Below are positions 28,164 to 38,901 of a stretch of DNA of 64,000 bases, piece after piece (within the stretch, counting starts at the first letter, position 1; each line of letters opens with the position of its first letter). The notes under the pieces are model-generated. The model had not been told where the DNA came from and ran no database searches. It worked only from the letters and a program-made list of their open reading frames with translations. Source of the stretch: Mesorhizobium sp. WSM3860. GTDB lineage: Bacteria > Pseudomonadota > Alphaproteobacteria > Rhizobiales > Rhizobiaceae. Both the position numbers and the translations under genes were made by a program. The stretch spans positions 310,001 through 374,000 of the forward strand of contig NZ_NSGF01000003.1 of NCBI RefSeq assembly GCF_002294995.1. Direction: 5' to 3'.

Positions 28164-28366
28164 GGCTCTCCGTACATGGGGTTTGCGGCGTTTCGGCGTC
28201 CCCTGCCACATCCGGCCCGGAAAATGAAGCATTCACAAGCGCGACAACGGGCTGCCATCGGCTGATCGCGGTTTGCGCGCTCAAAAAGGCTTTGATATAC
28301 GCTGCCCAACCCCGGCCGAAGCCACGGGCAAGGCCGTTCAGATCCCCAGCAACGAGGCATTTTTCC

Positions 28367-29578
28367 ATGGCGAAGATCAAGGTGGCGAACCCGGTCGTCG
28401 AGCTCGACGGCGACGAGATGACCCGCATCATCTGGCAGTTCATTAAGGACAAGCTGATCCACCCCTATCTCGACATCAAGCTGGACTATTTCGATCTCGG
28501 GATCGAGAACCGCGACGCCACCAATGACCAGGTGACCATCGACTCGGCCAACGCAATCAAGAAATACGGCGTCGGCGTGAAATGCGCGACGATCACGCCC
28601 GACGAACAGCGCGTCGAGGAATTCAAGCTGAAGAAGATGTGGAAGTCGCCCAACGGCACCATTCGCAACATCCTCGGCGGCACCATCTTCCGCGAGCCGA
28701 TCATCATGAAGAACGTGCCGCGCCTGGTGCCCGGCTGGACCAAGCCGATCGTCGTCGGCCGTCACGCATTCGGCGACCAGTATCGCGCCACCGACTTCCG
28801 CTTCCCGGGCAAGGGCAAGCTGACGATCAAGTTCGTCGGCGAGGACGGCAAGGTGATCGAGCATGACGTCTTCGATGCGCCCGGCGCCGGCGTCGCCATG
28901 GCCATGTACAACCTCGATGAGTCGATCCGCGAATTCGCTCGCGCCTCGCTGAACTATGGCCTGCTGCGCAACTTCCCGGTCTATCTCTCGACCAAGAATA
29001 CCATCCTCAAAGCCTATGACGGCCGCTTCAAGGACATCTTCCAGGAGGTCTACGAGAAGGAATTCGAGGCCGAGTTCAAGGCGAGAAAACTCTGGTACGA
29101 GCACCGCCTGATCGACGACATGGTCGCCTCCAGCCTGAAATGGTCGGGCGGCTATATCTGGGCTTGCAAGAATTATGACGGCGACGTGCAATCCGACACC
29201 GTCGCGCAAGGCTTCGGCTCGCTCGGCCTGATGACCTCGGTGCTGATGACGCCGGACGGCAAGACGGTGGAAGCGGAAGCCGCCCACGGCACCGTCACCC
29301 GCCACTACCGCCAGCATCAGAAGGGCGAGGAAACCTCGACCAACTCGATCGCCTCGATTTTCGCCTGGACGCGCGGTCTCGCCCATCGCGCTAAGCTCGA
29401 CGACAACGCCGAGCTCAAGCGCTTCGCCGAGACGCTGGAGAAGGTCTGCATCCAGACCGTCGAGGCCGGCTTCATGACCAAGGACCTGTCGCTGCTGATC
29501 GGCCCCGACCAGCCCTGGCTGTCGACCACCGGCTTCCTCGACAAGATCGACGAGAACCTGCAGAAGGCGATGGGGTGA
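28367..29578 (+). CDS. icd: Isocitrate dehydrogenase (NADP+)
   Basis: A 403-residue NADP-dependent isocitrate dehydrogenase of the dimeric, eukaryote-like subfamily: [35 protein letters not shown], and [11 protein letters not shown] for NADP binding near the C-terminus. It converts isocitrate to 2-oxoglutarate in the TCA cycle. ATG at 28367 begins the family sequence; an open frame to 28151 overlaps trmJ. A broken GNAT gene starts four bases after the stop. Confidence 0.98.
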   Translation: MAKIKVANPVVELDGDEMTRIIWQFIKDKLIHPYLDIKLDYFDLGIENRDATNDQVTIDSANAIKKYGVGVKCATITPDEQRVEEFKLKKMWKSPNGTIRNILGGTIFREPIIMKNVPRLVPGWTKPIVVGRHAFGDQYRATDFRFPGKGKLTIKFVGEDGKVIEHDVFDAPGAGVAMAMYNLDESIREFARASLNYGLLRNFPVYLSTKNTILKAYDGRFKDIFQEVYEKEFEAEFKARKLWYEHRLIDDMVASSLKWSGGYIWACKNYDGDVQSDTVAQGFGSLGLMTSVLMTPDGKTVEAEAAHGTVTRHYRQHQKGEETSTNSIASIFAWTRGLAHRAKLDDNAELKRFAETLEKVCIQTVEAGFMTKDLSLLIGPDQPWLSTTGFLDKIDENLQKAMG

Positions 29579-29581
29579 GAA

Positions 29582-30318
29582 GTGCCGAGCCTTGTTGCCA
29601 GCGAAAGGGTCCGCCTTTGCGCTGGCAACAATGCCGACCTCTGTCAGGCTATTTTCAAGGTGCACGGCCTAAGCGACCGGAGGAGCCGCTCCGTGTGGTC
29701 CAGCGACGAGCAAGCACCTCCTTACTACCCCAATGCCGCCACTCTGGATGCCGATGCCGTACCGATCCAACTTGCAGAAGTAGCCAGACTGACATCTGTT
29801 CTTGCCACCAGCTTTTCGGTCAAGGATGGGTTCTGCCGTCTGGATCTCCGACCGCTCGGGTTCAGCCAACTCTTCGAAGCAAGCTGGATCTGGATGGACC
29901 TAAGTCGTCCAACGGCGACCCCCTCCGGTTGGGAACGTGTTGGGGACACAGCCAGCTTGGAGATGTGGGAACTTGCCTGGACGGATGGCGCAGGTTCCTC
30001 CAGCGGCCGTGTCTTTCCGACTGCAGTTCTGGCCGACCCCGCCATCGCCATCCTGGGCCGACGGACGGCCGACGGCTCCACCGCCGGCTGCATAGCCAAT
30101 AGATCCGAGCTCGTGATCGGGTTGTCAAATGTCTTTGCCACGGATGGCAATCCGACCTATCGAGATGCTGTGCGAGCCGCAGCCAATACGTTTGCTGAAG
30201 GTCGCGCGCTGGTCGGGTATGACCGCGGCGGCGGGCTGGATGACGCACTGGCCTGCGGCTTTCAGACCACCGGCACACTGCGCGTCTGGATACGGGACAG
30301 CCAGGCAAAGAGGAATAG
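29582..30318 (+). pseudogene. GNAT-like acetyltransferase gene, probably frameshifted at its 3' end
   Basis: Starts at GTG 29582, four bases after icd. About 240 residues look like a GNAT-fold protein, with AILGRRTADGSTAGCIANRS, VIGLSNVFATDG and GRALVGYDRGGGLDDALACG close to a usual C-terminal strand, RVWIRD. Then the frame runs on through the GST gene to 30607 as a Ser/Arg/Thr-rich shadow, an overlap of 286 bases. In another frame a TAG lies at 30316-30318, right at the GST ribosome site GAGGAA, so a one-base indel near 30285-30315 probably removed the true end. The base composition looks less GC-rich than its neighbours. Target unknown. Confidence 0.6.
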
Positions 30319-30321
30319 CAA

Positions 30322-30936
30322 GTGGCAAAGCCTCTTCTCTACGGCGCCCACTACAGCGTCTATGTGCGCATCGCGCGACTTGCGCTTGAGGAAAAGGGCG
30401 TCGACTACGAGCTGGTCCCTCTCGACATCTTCGCGGCCGAAGGCATTCCGTCCTGGTACCTGGAGCATCACCCGTTCGGCCGCATCCCGGCGTTCGAGCA
30501 TGACGGTTTTCGCCTCTTCGAGACCGGCGCGATCGCGCGCTATGTCGACGAAGCTTTCGACGGCCCGGTCCTCCAGCCGACGCAAGCGCGCAGCCGCGCA
30601 AGGATGAACCAGATCATCGGCTTGCTCGATGCTTACGCCTACCGCCCCATGGTCTGGGACGTCGCCGTCGAGCGGCTGGAAAAGGCGGCGCCGGACGAAG
30701 CTTTGATCGCGCGGGGGATTTCGCAGGCGGAGACGGTGCTGCGGACGCTTGTTTCGTTGAGCACCCCGGGCCCGTGGCTGCTCGGCGATCAGTTGACGCT
30801 GGCCGATCTGCACGCGGCGTCGATTATCGGCTATTTCCTCAAGGTCGCCGAAGGGCGAAAGCTGCTTGCCCACTTCTCAGACTTGCAGGACTGGTGGGAT
30901 CGCATCGTCAGGCGGGCAAGCTTCTCCAATGGATGA
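30322..30936 (+). CDS. Glutathione S-transferase family protein
   Basis: A 204-residue GST with an N-terminal thioredoxin-like domain (LLYGAHYSVYVRIARLALEEKG, then NxIP-like GRIPAFEHDGFRLFETGAIARYV) and a helical C-terminal domain with LLGDQLTLADLHAASI. Start is GTG at 30322 (MAKPLLYG), with GAGGAA upstream. It conjugates glutathione or reduces small molecules; the class is not decided. The following coq7-like gene overlaps its end by eight bases. Confidence 0.9.
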   Translation: MAKPLLYGAHYSVYVRIARLALEEKGVDYELVPLDIFAAEGIPSWYLEHHPFGRIPAFEHDGFRLFETGAIARYVDEAFDGPVLQPTQARSRARMNQIIGLLDAYAYRPMVWDVAVERLEKAAPDEALIARGISQAETVLRTLVSLSTPGPWLLGDQLTLADLHAASIIGYFLKVAEGRKLLAHFSDLQDWWDRIVRRASFSNG

Positions 30937-31509
30937 GCTTTCCGGCCGCGAAGCGCTGACTACAGCCAGGATAGTCCGGGTCAACCACGCAGGCGAATTT
31001 GGAGCGATCAGGATCTATTCAGCGCAAATCTTTGTCGCCCGGCACTTCTGGCCCGATTGCGTGCCGTCTTTGTCGGGGATGCTTGGACACGAGCGCCAGC
31101 ATTGCGCCGCCTTCCGTGCCGCCATGCCGGTGCGAAATTCGCGTCCATGTCGCGTGATGCAATTCTGGAGCTGGGGGGCTGGTTGTTGGGCTTTCTCACC
31201 GCCCTGCTCGACCCACAAGGCATCTGGGCATGCACCGCCGCTGTCGAAGCGACAGTGCACCGCCATCTCGACGACCAGCTCTACTATCTAGCCGGGCGCG
31301 ATCCCGGACTGCACGCCATCATCCTATCGATCCGCGAGGAAGAGCTGGCCCATCTCCGTTACGCCGAGGCGCAGCTGCCGGCCCCAGGCCCGCTGCTTCT
31401 CCTCCTGCGCGCGATGATCGCCGTCGCCACGGATTGCCTCATCTGGCTGTCCACTTGGGGCGACTCTGTCAGAATGGCGCGCGCCCTGAAAGCGGCAAAG
31501 CTTCCCTGA
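30929..31509 (+). pseudogene. Frameshifted coq7-like demethoxyubiquinone hydroxylase
   Basis: Two overlapping frames together give a COQ7-family di-iron protein. The first runs from the ATG at 30929 with VRVNHAGEFGAIRIYSAQI, a metal-binding HERQHCAAF segment, and RPCRV. The second continues with LELGGWLLGFLTALLDPQG, TAAVEATVHRHLDDQL and SIREEELAHL, supplying the remaining metal ligands. The switch falls at a run of six G at 31173-31178; seven G would restore one reading frame of about 193 residues. COQ7 hydroxylates a ubiquinone precursor at the membrane. It may be a decayed gene, a slippage-prone gene or a homopolymer error. Confidence 0.82.
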
Positions 31510-31518
31510 CGCTTCTGA

Positions 31519-34188
31519 CTAAGCGGCTTCGAGCGCCGCCTTTACCGCCGCGATGGCGTCGTCAGCCTTGGAGGCGTCGGGGCCGCCGGCTTGCGCCATG
31601 TCGGGACGCCCGCCGCCGCCCTGCCCGCCAAGCGCGGCGGACGCGACGCGGACGAGATCGACAGCGCTGAAGCGGCCGGTCAGGTCGTCGGTGACGCCGA
31701 CCACCACGCTCGCCTTGTTGTCCTCGCCGGCGCCGACAAAGACGACCACGCCCGAGCCCAGCGTCTTCTTGCCGGCATCGGCAAGCGGCTTCAGGTCCTT
31801 CGGTGCGACGCCGCTGACCGCCTTGCCGAGGAAACCGACACCCGCAACCGTCTCGTTGGTGGCCGGAGCATCGGCAACGGCCGCGCCGCCGCCAAGCGCC
31901 AGCTTCTTGCGCGCCTCGGTGAGCTCCTTTTCGAGCTTCTTGCGCTCCTCGAGCAACGTCTCGACGCGCGCCGGCACGTCGGCCGGCGAGATCCTCAAGG
32001 TCGCCGCGGCCGCTTTCAGGCGCTTGTCCTGCTCGTCGAGATGCCTGCGCGCCGCCTCGCCGGTCAGCGCCTCGATGCGGCGCACGCCGGCGGCGACCGC
32101 GCTGTCCGACAGGATGCGCACAAGGCCGATATCGCCGGTCGACCTGACATGCGTGCCGCCGCAGAGCTCGACCGAATAGGGACGGTTGGCCTTGGCGCCG
32201 TGCAGGCCGGTGCCCATCGAAACCACGCGCACCTCGTCGCCGTATTTCTCGCCGAACAGCGCCATCGCGCCCTCGGCAATAGCATCGTCGACCGACATCA
32301 GCCGCGTCGTCACCGGGCTGTTCTGCACGACGATCTCGTTCGCCATGCGCTCGACATCCTCGAGCTCCTCGGCCGAGATCGGCTTGTTGTGCGAGATGTC
32401 GAAGCGGAGGCGATCAGGCGCGACCAGCGAGCCCTTCTGCGCGACATGGGTGCCCAGCACCTCGCGCAGCGCCTCGTGGATGAGATGCGTCGCGGAATGA
32501 TTGGCGCGCAGCTTCGAACGGCGCGCGTGTTCGACCTTGAGCTCCACGGCAGCGCCGGCCTTGACCGTGCCGCGCGTCACCTTGCCCATGTGCACGAAAA
32601 GGCCGTCGGCCTTCTTCTGCGTGTCGGTGACCTCGATCGAGAAGCCGTCGCCGGAAATCATGCCGGTATCGCCCATCTGGCCACCGGATTCGCCATAGAA
32701 CGGCGTCTGGTTGACGACGATGGCAACCGCGTCGCCCTGCCCGGCGCTGTCGACCGTCTTACCGTCCTTCACCAAGGCCTGGATCAGGCCTTCCGCCTCT
32801 TCCGTCTCGTAACCGAGGAAATCGGTCGCGCCGGTCTGCTCGCGTACCGGGAACCAGACCGTCTCGGTCGCGGCTTCGCCCGATCCCGCCCAATGCGCGC
32901 GCGCTTCCGCCTTCTGCCGCTCCATCGCAGCGGTGAAGCCGACAACATCGACCGAGATGTCGCGTTGGCGCAGCGCATCCTGCGTCAGGTCGAGCGGGAA
33001 GCCATAGGTATCATAGAGCTTGAACGCGGTCTCGCCATCCAGCATGTCGCCGGCGTGAAGCTGTTCCGTCGCCTCCGAAAGCAGGCCGAGACCGCGGACC
33101 AGCGTCTTGCGGAAACGCGTCTCCTCGAGCTTCAGCGTCTCGGTGATCAGTGCCTCGCCACGCACCAGTTCCGGATAGGCCTGGCCCATCTCGCGCACCA
33201 GTGCGGGCACCAGCTTCCACATCAGCGGCTCCTTGGCGCCGAGCAGCTGAGCGTGGCGCATGGCACGACGCATGATGCGACGCAGCACATAGCCGCGGCC
33301 TTCATTGGAGGGCAGCACGCCGTCGGCCACCAGGAAGGATGACGAGCGCAGGTGATCCGCAATCACGCGGAAGGATGCTACGTTCTCCTGGTTGTGACCG
33401 TGCCCGAGCGCCGAACATGCCGCATCGATCAGATGCCGGAACAGGTCGGTCTCAAAGACGCTTTCCACTCCCTGAAGGACCGAAGCCATGCGCTCCAGGC
33501 CCATGCCGGTGTCGATCGATGGGCGCGGCAGGTCGATGCGCTCTTCTTTCGTCACCTGCTCATATTGCATGAACACCAGGTTCCAGAATTCCAGGAACCG
33601 GTCGCCGTCCTCCTCCGGGCTGCCGGGCGGTCCGCCCCAGATATGCTCGCCGCGATCGATGAATATCTCCGAGCACGGACCGCAGGGACCGGTGTCGCCC
33701 ATCGCCCAGAAATTGTCAGAGGTCGGAATGCGGATGATGCGGTCGTCCGAGAAGCCGGCGATCGTCTTCCAGTAACCGGCCGCCTCGTCGTCGGTGTGAT
33801 AGACGGTGACCAGAAGCTTGTCCTTGGGCAGGCCGAATTCCTTGGTGATCAGGTTCCAGGCAAGCTCGATCGCGCGCTCCTTGAAATAATCGCCGAACGA
33901 GAAATTGCCGAGCATCTCGAAGAAAGTGAGATGGCGCGCAGTGTAGCCGACATTGTCGAGATCATTGTGCTTGCCGCCGGCGCGCACGCTCTTCTGCGCG
34001 GTCACGGCGCGCGAATAGGGCCGCTTCTCCAGGCCGGTGAAGACGTTCTTGAACTGCACCATGCCGGCGTTGGTGAACATCAGCGTCGGATCGTTGCGCG
34101 GCACCAGCGGGCTGGAGGCGACGATCTCGTGGCCCTCCTTGCGGAAGTAGTCGAGGAATGTCGACCGGATCTCGTTCACGCCACTCAT
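31519..34188 (-). CDS. alaS: Alanyl-tRNA synthetase
   Basis: An 889-residue class II synthetase. The N-terminal catalytic core begins [20 protein letters not shown] with [17 protein letters not shown] (motif 2 region), and the editing domain has the zinc ligands [12 protein letters not shown] and the Cys-bearing [15 protein letters not shown]-terminal oligomerisation domain ([11 protein letters not shown]) completes the protein. It is downstream of recA on the same strand, an order common in alphaproteobacteria. Confidence 0.98.
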   Translation of the reverse strand: MSGVNEIRSTFLDYFRKEGHEIVASSPLVPRNDPTLMFTNAGMVQFKNVFTGLEKRPYSRAVTAQKSVRAGGKHNDLDNVGYTARHLTFFEMLGNFSFGDYFKERAIELAWNLITKEFGLPKDKLLVTVYHTDDEAAGYWKTIAGFSDDRIIRIPTSDNFWAMGDTGPCGPCSEIFIDRGEHIWGGPPGSPEEDGDRFLEFWNLVFMQYEQVTKEERIDLPRPSIDTGMGLERMASVLQGVESVFETDLFRHLIDAACSALGHGHNQENVASFRVIADHLRSSSFLVADGVLPSNEGRGYVLRRIMRRAMRHAQLLGAKEPLMWKLVPALVREMGQAYPELVRGEALITETLKLEETRFRKTLVRGLGLLSEATEQLHAGDMLDGETAFKLYDTYGFPLDLTQDALRQRDISVDVVGFTAAMERQKAEARAHWAGSGEAATETVWFPVREQTGATDFLGYETEEAEGLIQALVKDGKTVDSAGQGDAVAIVVNQTPFYGESGGQMGDTGMISGDGFSIEVTDTQKKADGLFVHMGKVTRGTVKAGAAVELKVEHARRSKLRANHSATHLIHEALREVLGTHVAQKGSLVAPDRLRFDISHNKPISAEELEDVERMANEIVVQNSPVTTRLMSVDDAIAEGAMALFGEKYGDEVRVVSMGTGLHGAKANRPYSVELCGGTHVRSTGDIGLVRILSDSAVAAGVRRIEALTGEAARRHLDEQDKRLKAAAATLRISPADVPARVETLLEERKKLEKELTEARKKLALGGGAAVADAPATNETVAGVGFLGKAVSGVAPKDLKPLADAGKKTLGSGVVVFVGAGEDNKASVVVGVTDDLTGRFSAVDLVRVASAALGGQGGGGRPDMAQAGGPDASKADDAIAAVKAALEAA

Positions 34189-34352
34189 TGATACTGCCTT
34201 TTCGCGAGAACCGCCGGCTAGGCCGGCGGCAAATGGGCTTTCGTGTGTCAGAAGATAGGCCTTTTAGCCGTAGCTCTTGACCCTGTCCAGAAACACGGAA
34301 CCAGGCCAATCCACCGGCCGGGCGGCGTGTACTCTCGCCCCCCAAACGCAAA

Positions 34353-34374
34353 CCGCCGGCACGAAGGCCGGCGG
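34353..34374 (-). terminator. Hairpin downstream of recA
   Basis: CCGCCGGC (34353-34360) pairs with GCCGGCGG (34367-34374), loop ACGAAG, followed on the minus strand by TTTGCGTTT. A weak-tailed intrinsic terminator for recA, within the 265-base recA-alaS gap, which holds no gene. Confidence 0.65.
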
Positions 34375-34453
34375 CTCGAACGCAGTACTAGGGAACTCGA
34401 TTACATAAGCTTTGGATAATAGATGCAGATTATGGCCGAACTCCGGCAGTTGC

Positions 34454-35551
<1,098 letters not shown>

Positions 35552-35608
35552 GATACATCACCCCTTGGTCGTCAATGAAGGCCGGACAATCCGTGTCCCT
35601 GCCAGTTT

Positions 35609-35623
35609 GTACCTTTTTTGTTC
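35609..35623 (-). promoter_or_regulatory. SOS (LexA) box of recA
   Basis: GTAC-N7-GTTC on the plus strand (GAAC-N7-GTAC on the minus strand), one base from the alphaproteobacterial LexA consensus GTTC-N7-GTTC, 58 bases upstream of the recA ATG. Damage-inducible control of recA is expected. The surrounding 279-base gap to psuK holds no gene. Confidence 0.65.
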
Positions 35624-35830
35624 TCATTTGGCAAGAGGCAGCAAATGACTGGAAAACAAACAATATCTGGATTTGTTCCATTTTTGTCTCACAAGAGATG
35701 GCGTAAACCAGTGCTGCTGGCCCAAGCGGGATTTCGTTATCTAGGCGGCCCGAATCGCGACCCGATTGCGGGGCGATGCGCGCAAACCTAGTGTGCGCAC
35801 GCAAACAATCAACGAGGTCCAGTCCGCGGC

Positions 35831-36769
35831 ATGCCGACATCCCCAAAGATCCTGGCGCTGGGCGGCGCTCACATCGACCGGCGCGGCCAAGTGTCAGGCC
35901 CTTACGTGCCCGCCGCATCCAATCCCGGCATCATGCGCGAGGATGTTGGCGGCGGCGTCTTCAACGCGCTGCGCAGCGTAGTGAAGCGCGGCGTCTCGGC
36001 CTCCCTGCTTTCGGTGCGCGGCGGCGACGCGGCGGGTGAGACGGTTGCATCGGCAATCGGCGAGGCCGGCATTGCCGATCTTTCGGTGGTGTTCCTCGAC
36101 CGCACGACGCCGAGCTACACGGCCTTGATCGACAGCGAGGGCGAGCTGATCGTCGGCTTTGCCGATATGGATCTCTACGATCTCGCCTTCCCCAAGCAGA
36201 TCCGCCGCGCCAAGGTGCGCGAGGCTATCGCCGAGGCCGACGCGGTCCTCTGCGACGCGAACCTGCCGACGGCGGCGCTCGAGCGTCTGGTTGCGCAAGC
36301 CGGCGGCAAACCAATTTTCGCGATCGCCATTTCGCCGGCCAAGGTCGTGCGGCTGGCGCCGCTGCTCGGCAATCTCTCGCTGCTGTTCATGAACCGCCGC
36401 GAGGCAGCGGCGCTTGCCGGCGCCGATATGTCCGGGCAGGATCTTGTCAATGCGCTGAAACGCGCGGGGCTGGCTACGGGCGTGGTGACAGCCGGCAGTG
36501 CTCCGGTGCTCGGCTTCGACCAATCGGGCGTCTTCGCCATCGACCCGCCCGCCCCGCGACAAGTTGCCGACGTAACCGGCGCCGGCGACGCCCTGACCGG
36601 AGCCACGGTTGCCGCGCTGCTGCGCGGGCTCCCTTTGCGGACGGCACTGCGGGAAGGCGTTGCCGCGGCGATGCTCGCCATCGAGAGCGCCGAGGCAGTG
36701 CCGTCGTTCACCGCCGGCAATTTTGGCCAGGCGCTTGCCCTTGTGCCGGAGGCACGGGAGGTGGCATAG
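35831..36769 (+). CDS. psuK: PfkB family carbohydrate kinase, probable pseudouridine kinase
   Basis: A 312-residue ribokinase-family protein. The substrate region is GGVFNALRSVVKRG and the C-terminal catalytic motif is VTGAGDALTGATVAAL, with the Asp base in GAGD. Its neighbour 50 bases downstream is pseudouridine-5'-phosphate glycosidase, so phosphorylation of pseudouridine is the likely job; such kinase-glycosidase pairs degrade pseudouridine to uracil and ribose 5-phosphate. The kinase family alone would allow other nucleosides or sugars. Confidence 0.88.
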   Translation: MPTSPKILALGGAHIDRRGQVSGPYVPAASNPGIMREDVGGGVFNALRSVVKRGVSASLLSVRGGDAAGETVASAIGEAGIADLSVVFLDRTTPSYTALIDSEGELIVGFADMDLYDLAFPKQIRRAKVREAIAEADAVLCDANLPTAALERLVAQAGGKPIFAIAISPAKVVRLAPLLGNLSLLFMNRREAAALAGADMSGQDLVNALKRAGLATGVVTAGSAPVLGFDQSGVFAIDPPAPRQVADVTGAGDALTGATVAALLRGLPLRTALREGVAAAMLAIESAEAVPSFTAGNFGQALALVPEAREVA

Positions 36770-36819
36770 GGCCACCAGACTATCTTGCCGGAGTGTTTTC
36801 TCCGGAGTGGAGAACAGGC

Positions 36820-37737
36820 ATGACCCCCGAAACCGCCCGCCCCTTCATCGATATCCACCCGCCGGTGGCGGAGGCGCTTGCCGCCGGGCGGCCGGTGGTG
36901 TCGCTGGAAAGCACCATCATCACCCACGGCATGCCCTACCCCGACAATGGCGCGATGGCGGCCAAGGTCGAGCAGATCATCGCCAATGGCGGCGCGGTGC
37001 CGGCGACGATCGCGGTGGTCGATGGCCGCATCAAGATCGGCCTTTCCGACGGCGAGCGCGAATCGCTCGCCATGACCGGCGACGCCATGAAGCTGTCGCG
37101 CGCCGATATCGGCTTTGCCGTCGCTCAAAAGCGTACCGGCGGCACCACCGTGGCCGCCACCATGATCGCCGCGCACATGGCCGGCATAAAGGTCTTCGCC
37201 ACCGGTGGCATCGGCGGCGTCCACAAGGGCGCGGAAAAGAGTTTCGACATTTCGGCCGATCTCGACGAGCTGGCGCGCACGCCGGTCATCGTCGTCTCGG
37301 CCGGGGCCAAGGCGATCCTCGACATCGAAAAGACGCTGGAAGTGCTGGAGACGCGCGGCGTGCCCGTTATCGGCCATGGCTGCGAGACCATGCCGGCCTT
37401 CTGGTCCAGGCAATCGCCCTTCCCTGCGCCGCTGACGCTGCATGCGCCTGGAGATATCGCGCATTTCTACCATACGCGGCAGGCGCTGGGCCTCGGCGGC
37501 GGCATCCTGGTCGCCAATCCGGTGCCGCAGAGTGACGAGATCCCGGCTGCCGAGATGGACGGCTACATCCAGGCCGCGCAAAAGGCGGCCGAAGCGCAGA
37601 ACATCGCCGGCAAGGCCGTGACGCCGTTCCTCCTGTCGAAGATTTTGGAGCTCACCGGCGGCCGCAGCCTCAAGACCAACATCGCGCTTGTCGAGAACAA
37701 TGCGCGGCTGGCGGCGGAGATCGCGAAGGCGCTGTAG
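36820..37737 (+). CDS. psuG: Pseudouridine-5'-phosphate glycosidase
   Basis: A 305-residue member of the indigoidine synthase A/PsuG family: VVSLESTIITHGMPYPDNG, then TGGIGGVHKGAEKSFDISADL and GHGCETMPAFWS. PsuG cleaves the C-C glycosidic bond of pseudouridine 5'-phosphate to uracil and ribose 5-phosphate, with a Mn ion. Start at 36820 with a GGAG site upstream; residues from 36793 are not part of the family sequence. Follows psuK in one plus-strand unit. Confidence 0.95.
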   Translation: MTPETARPFIDIHPPVAEALAAGRPVVSLESTIITHGMPYPDNGAMAAKVEQIIANGGAVPATIAVVDGRIKIGLSDGERESLAMTGDAMKLSRADIGFAVAQKRTGGTTVAATMIAAHMAGIKVFATGGIGGVHKGAEKSFDISADLDELARTPVIVVSAGAKAILDIEKTLEVLETRGVPVIGHGCETMPAFWSRQSPFPAPLTLHAPGDIAHFYHTRQALGLGGGILVANPVPQSDEIPAAEMDGYIQAAQKAAEAQNIAGKAVTPFLLSKILELTGGRSLKTNIALVENNARLAAEIAKAL

Positions 37738-37786
37738 CGCTTTCAGGCTACGGTACTCCGGCCAACCACAATGGCCGAGTTCCTTC

Positions 37787-37960
37787 ACACCCCCCTCTGG
37801 CCTGCCGGCCATCTCCCCCGCAAGGGGGCGCAAGGGGGGAGATCAGCAGCTTCGGCTGACGGCGTTCTTCCTTCAACGTTGGCGATTGGCGAAAGCGACG
37901 GCGGCGTCCAATCTCCCCCCTTGCGGGGGAGATGTCCGGCAGGACAGATGGGGGTGCTGT
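37787..37960. repeat. Long inverted-repeat element
   Basis: Left arm 37787-37843 and right arm 37911-37960 are inverted near-copies sharing CATCTCCCCCGCAAGGGGG and TGCCGG(C/A)CATC, separated by about 67 bases. The left arm has an internal 10-base duplication. This is a foldback element of a kind common between genes in Mesorhizobium; it carries no ORF. It lies between psuG and the convergent TfoX-like gene and could act as a transcription barrier. Confidence 0.75.
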
Positions 37961-37986
37961 CCCGCCAGCATCTCGACAATTCCGCG

Positions 37987-38310
37987 CTATTTCCCCGCCC
38001 GCCGCCCTGCCTCATAAGCGCGCCGCGCCCAGACCGCCATTTCGTCGGGATCGTCGAAGGCGCTGTCAGGAACGCACCAATAAGGCATCGCGACCTCCTT
38101 GCCGTGCCGCGAGCCGGTATAGGTCCATTGGCTGCAGCCGGCGGCCTCGAATTCGGGGATCGTCTCCTCGTCCGCCTTCAGCATCAGTTCGCCGCGCACG
38201 ACCACCGCGACGATGACGCCGTCGCAATAGATGCCCTTGCCGCCGAACATGTTTCGGATGCTGACCGGCCCCAGGCTCTCGAACAATTCTTCGAGGCGCG
38301 CATTGTCCAT
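37987..38310 (-). CDS. TfoX/Sxy N-terminal domain protein
   Basis: A 107-residue stand-alone TfoX N-terminal domain: LEELFESLGPVSIRNMFGG, then GIYCDGVIVAVVVRGELMLKAD and ending in an Arg-rich helix. In gammaproteobacteria TfoX promotes competence; in rhizobia such short versions are widespread with no known role. It lacks the C-terminal domain. Start at 38310. Adjacent to the inverted-repeat element on its 3' side. Confidence 0.88.
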   Translation of the reverse strand: MDNARLEELFESLGPVSIRNMFGGKGIYCDGVIVAVVVRGELMLKADEETIPEFEAAGCSQWTYTGSRHGKEVAMPYWCVPDSAFDDPDEMAVWARRAYEAGRRAGK

Positions 38311-38399
38311 GCCGCAATCATCTCATCCGGCATGGGCCTTGTCATCGCCGCAACCAAAAGCATGCTGACAGGTTGAGACCTGGAAATGGAGTTCCCGCC

Positions 38400-38897
38400 A
38401 TGCCTGTCCTGCTCAAAGGCTCCTGCCGCTGCGGCGCCGTCGCCTTCGAAGTCGAAAGCCACACGCCGGTGCCGTTCATGCTCTGCTACTGCTCGATCTG
38501 CCGCAAGCAGCAGGGCGGCGGCGGTTTTGCGATCAATCTCGGCGCCGACAACGAAACGCTCAAGGTCACCGGCAGGCCCGATCTCGGCGTCTACCGCGCC
38601 GAGATCGAGGACGACGAGCATCCGCATTGCGAGGTCTCGACCGGCGAGCGCAATTTCTGCAAGAAATGCGGCGCCGCGCTCTGGCTCTACGACCCGACCT
38701 GGCCGGACCTCGTCCATCCCTTCGCCTCGGCGATCGACAGCGACCTGCCGAAGCCATCTGAAAAGGTGCATCTGATGCTGAAATACAAGGCGAACTGGGT
38801 CGAGCCGGTGATCGGCAAGAAGGACAAGGTGTTCGACGTCTACCCGGAGGAATCGATCGCCGACTGGCACAAGCGCACCGGCATGTGGGTGGAGTGA
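38400..38897 (+). CDS. GFA family protein (glutathione-dependent formaldehyde-activating fold)
   Basis: A 165-residue zinc protein of the GFA/Mss4-like fold: GSCRCGAVAFEV, MLCYCSICRK, and CKKCGAALW supply the zinc-binding Cys residues in the family order. The founding member was described as joining formaldehyde and glutathione, but most homologues have unknown chemistry. ATG at 38400 is the family start. Convergent with the DUF2199 gene, four bases between stops. Confidence 0.9.
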   Translation: MPVLLKGSCRCGAVAFEVESHTPVPFMLCYCSICRKQQGGGGFAINLGADNETLKVTGRPDLGVYRAEIEDDEHPHCEVSTGERNFCKKCGAALWLYDPTWPDLVHPFASAIDSDLPKPSEKVHLMLKYKANWVEPVIGKKDKVFDVYPEESIADWHKRTGMWVE

Positions 38898-38901
38898 GAC
38901 C

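Noticed and set aside
27680..29665. 661-codon open frame on the minus strand
   Set aside because: Antisense to icd and out of frame with trmJ; no family features.
31591..33342. 583-codon open frame on the plus strand
   Set aside because: Antisense to alaS, Arg/His-rich, no domain.
36175..37833. 552-codon open frame on the minus strand
   Set aside because: Antisense to psuK and psuG, which are well supported.
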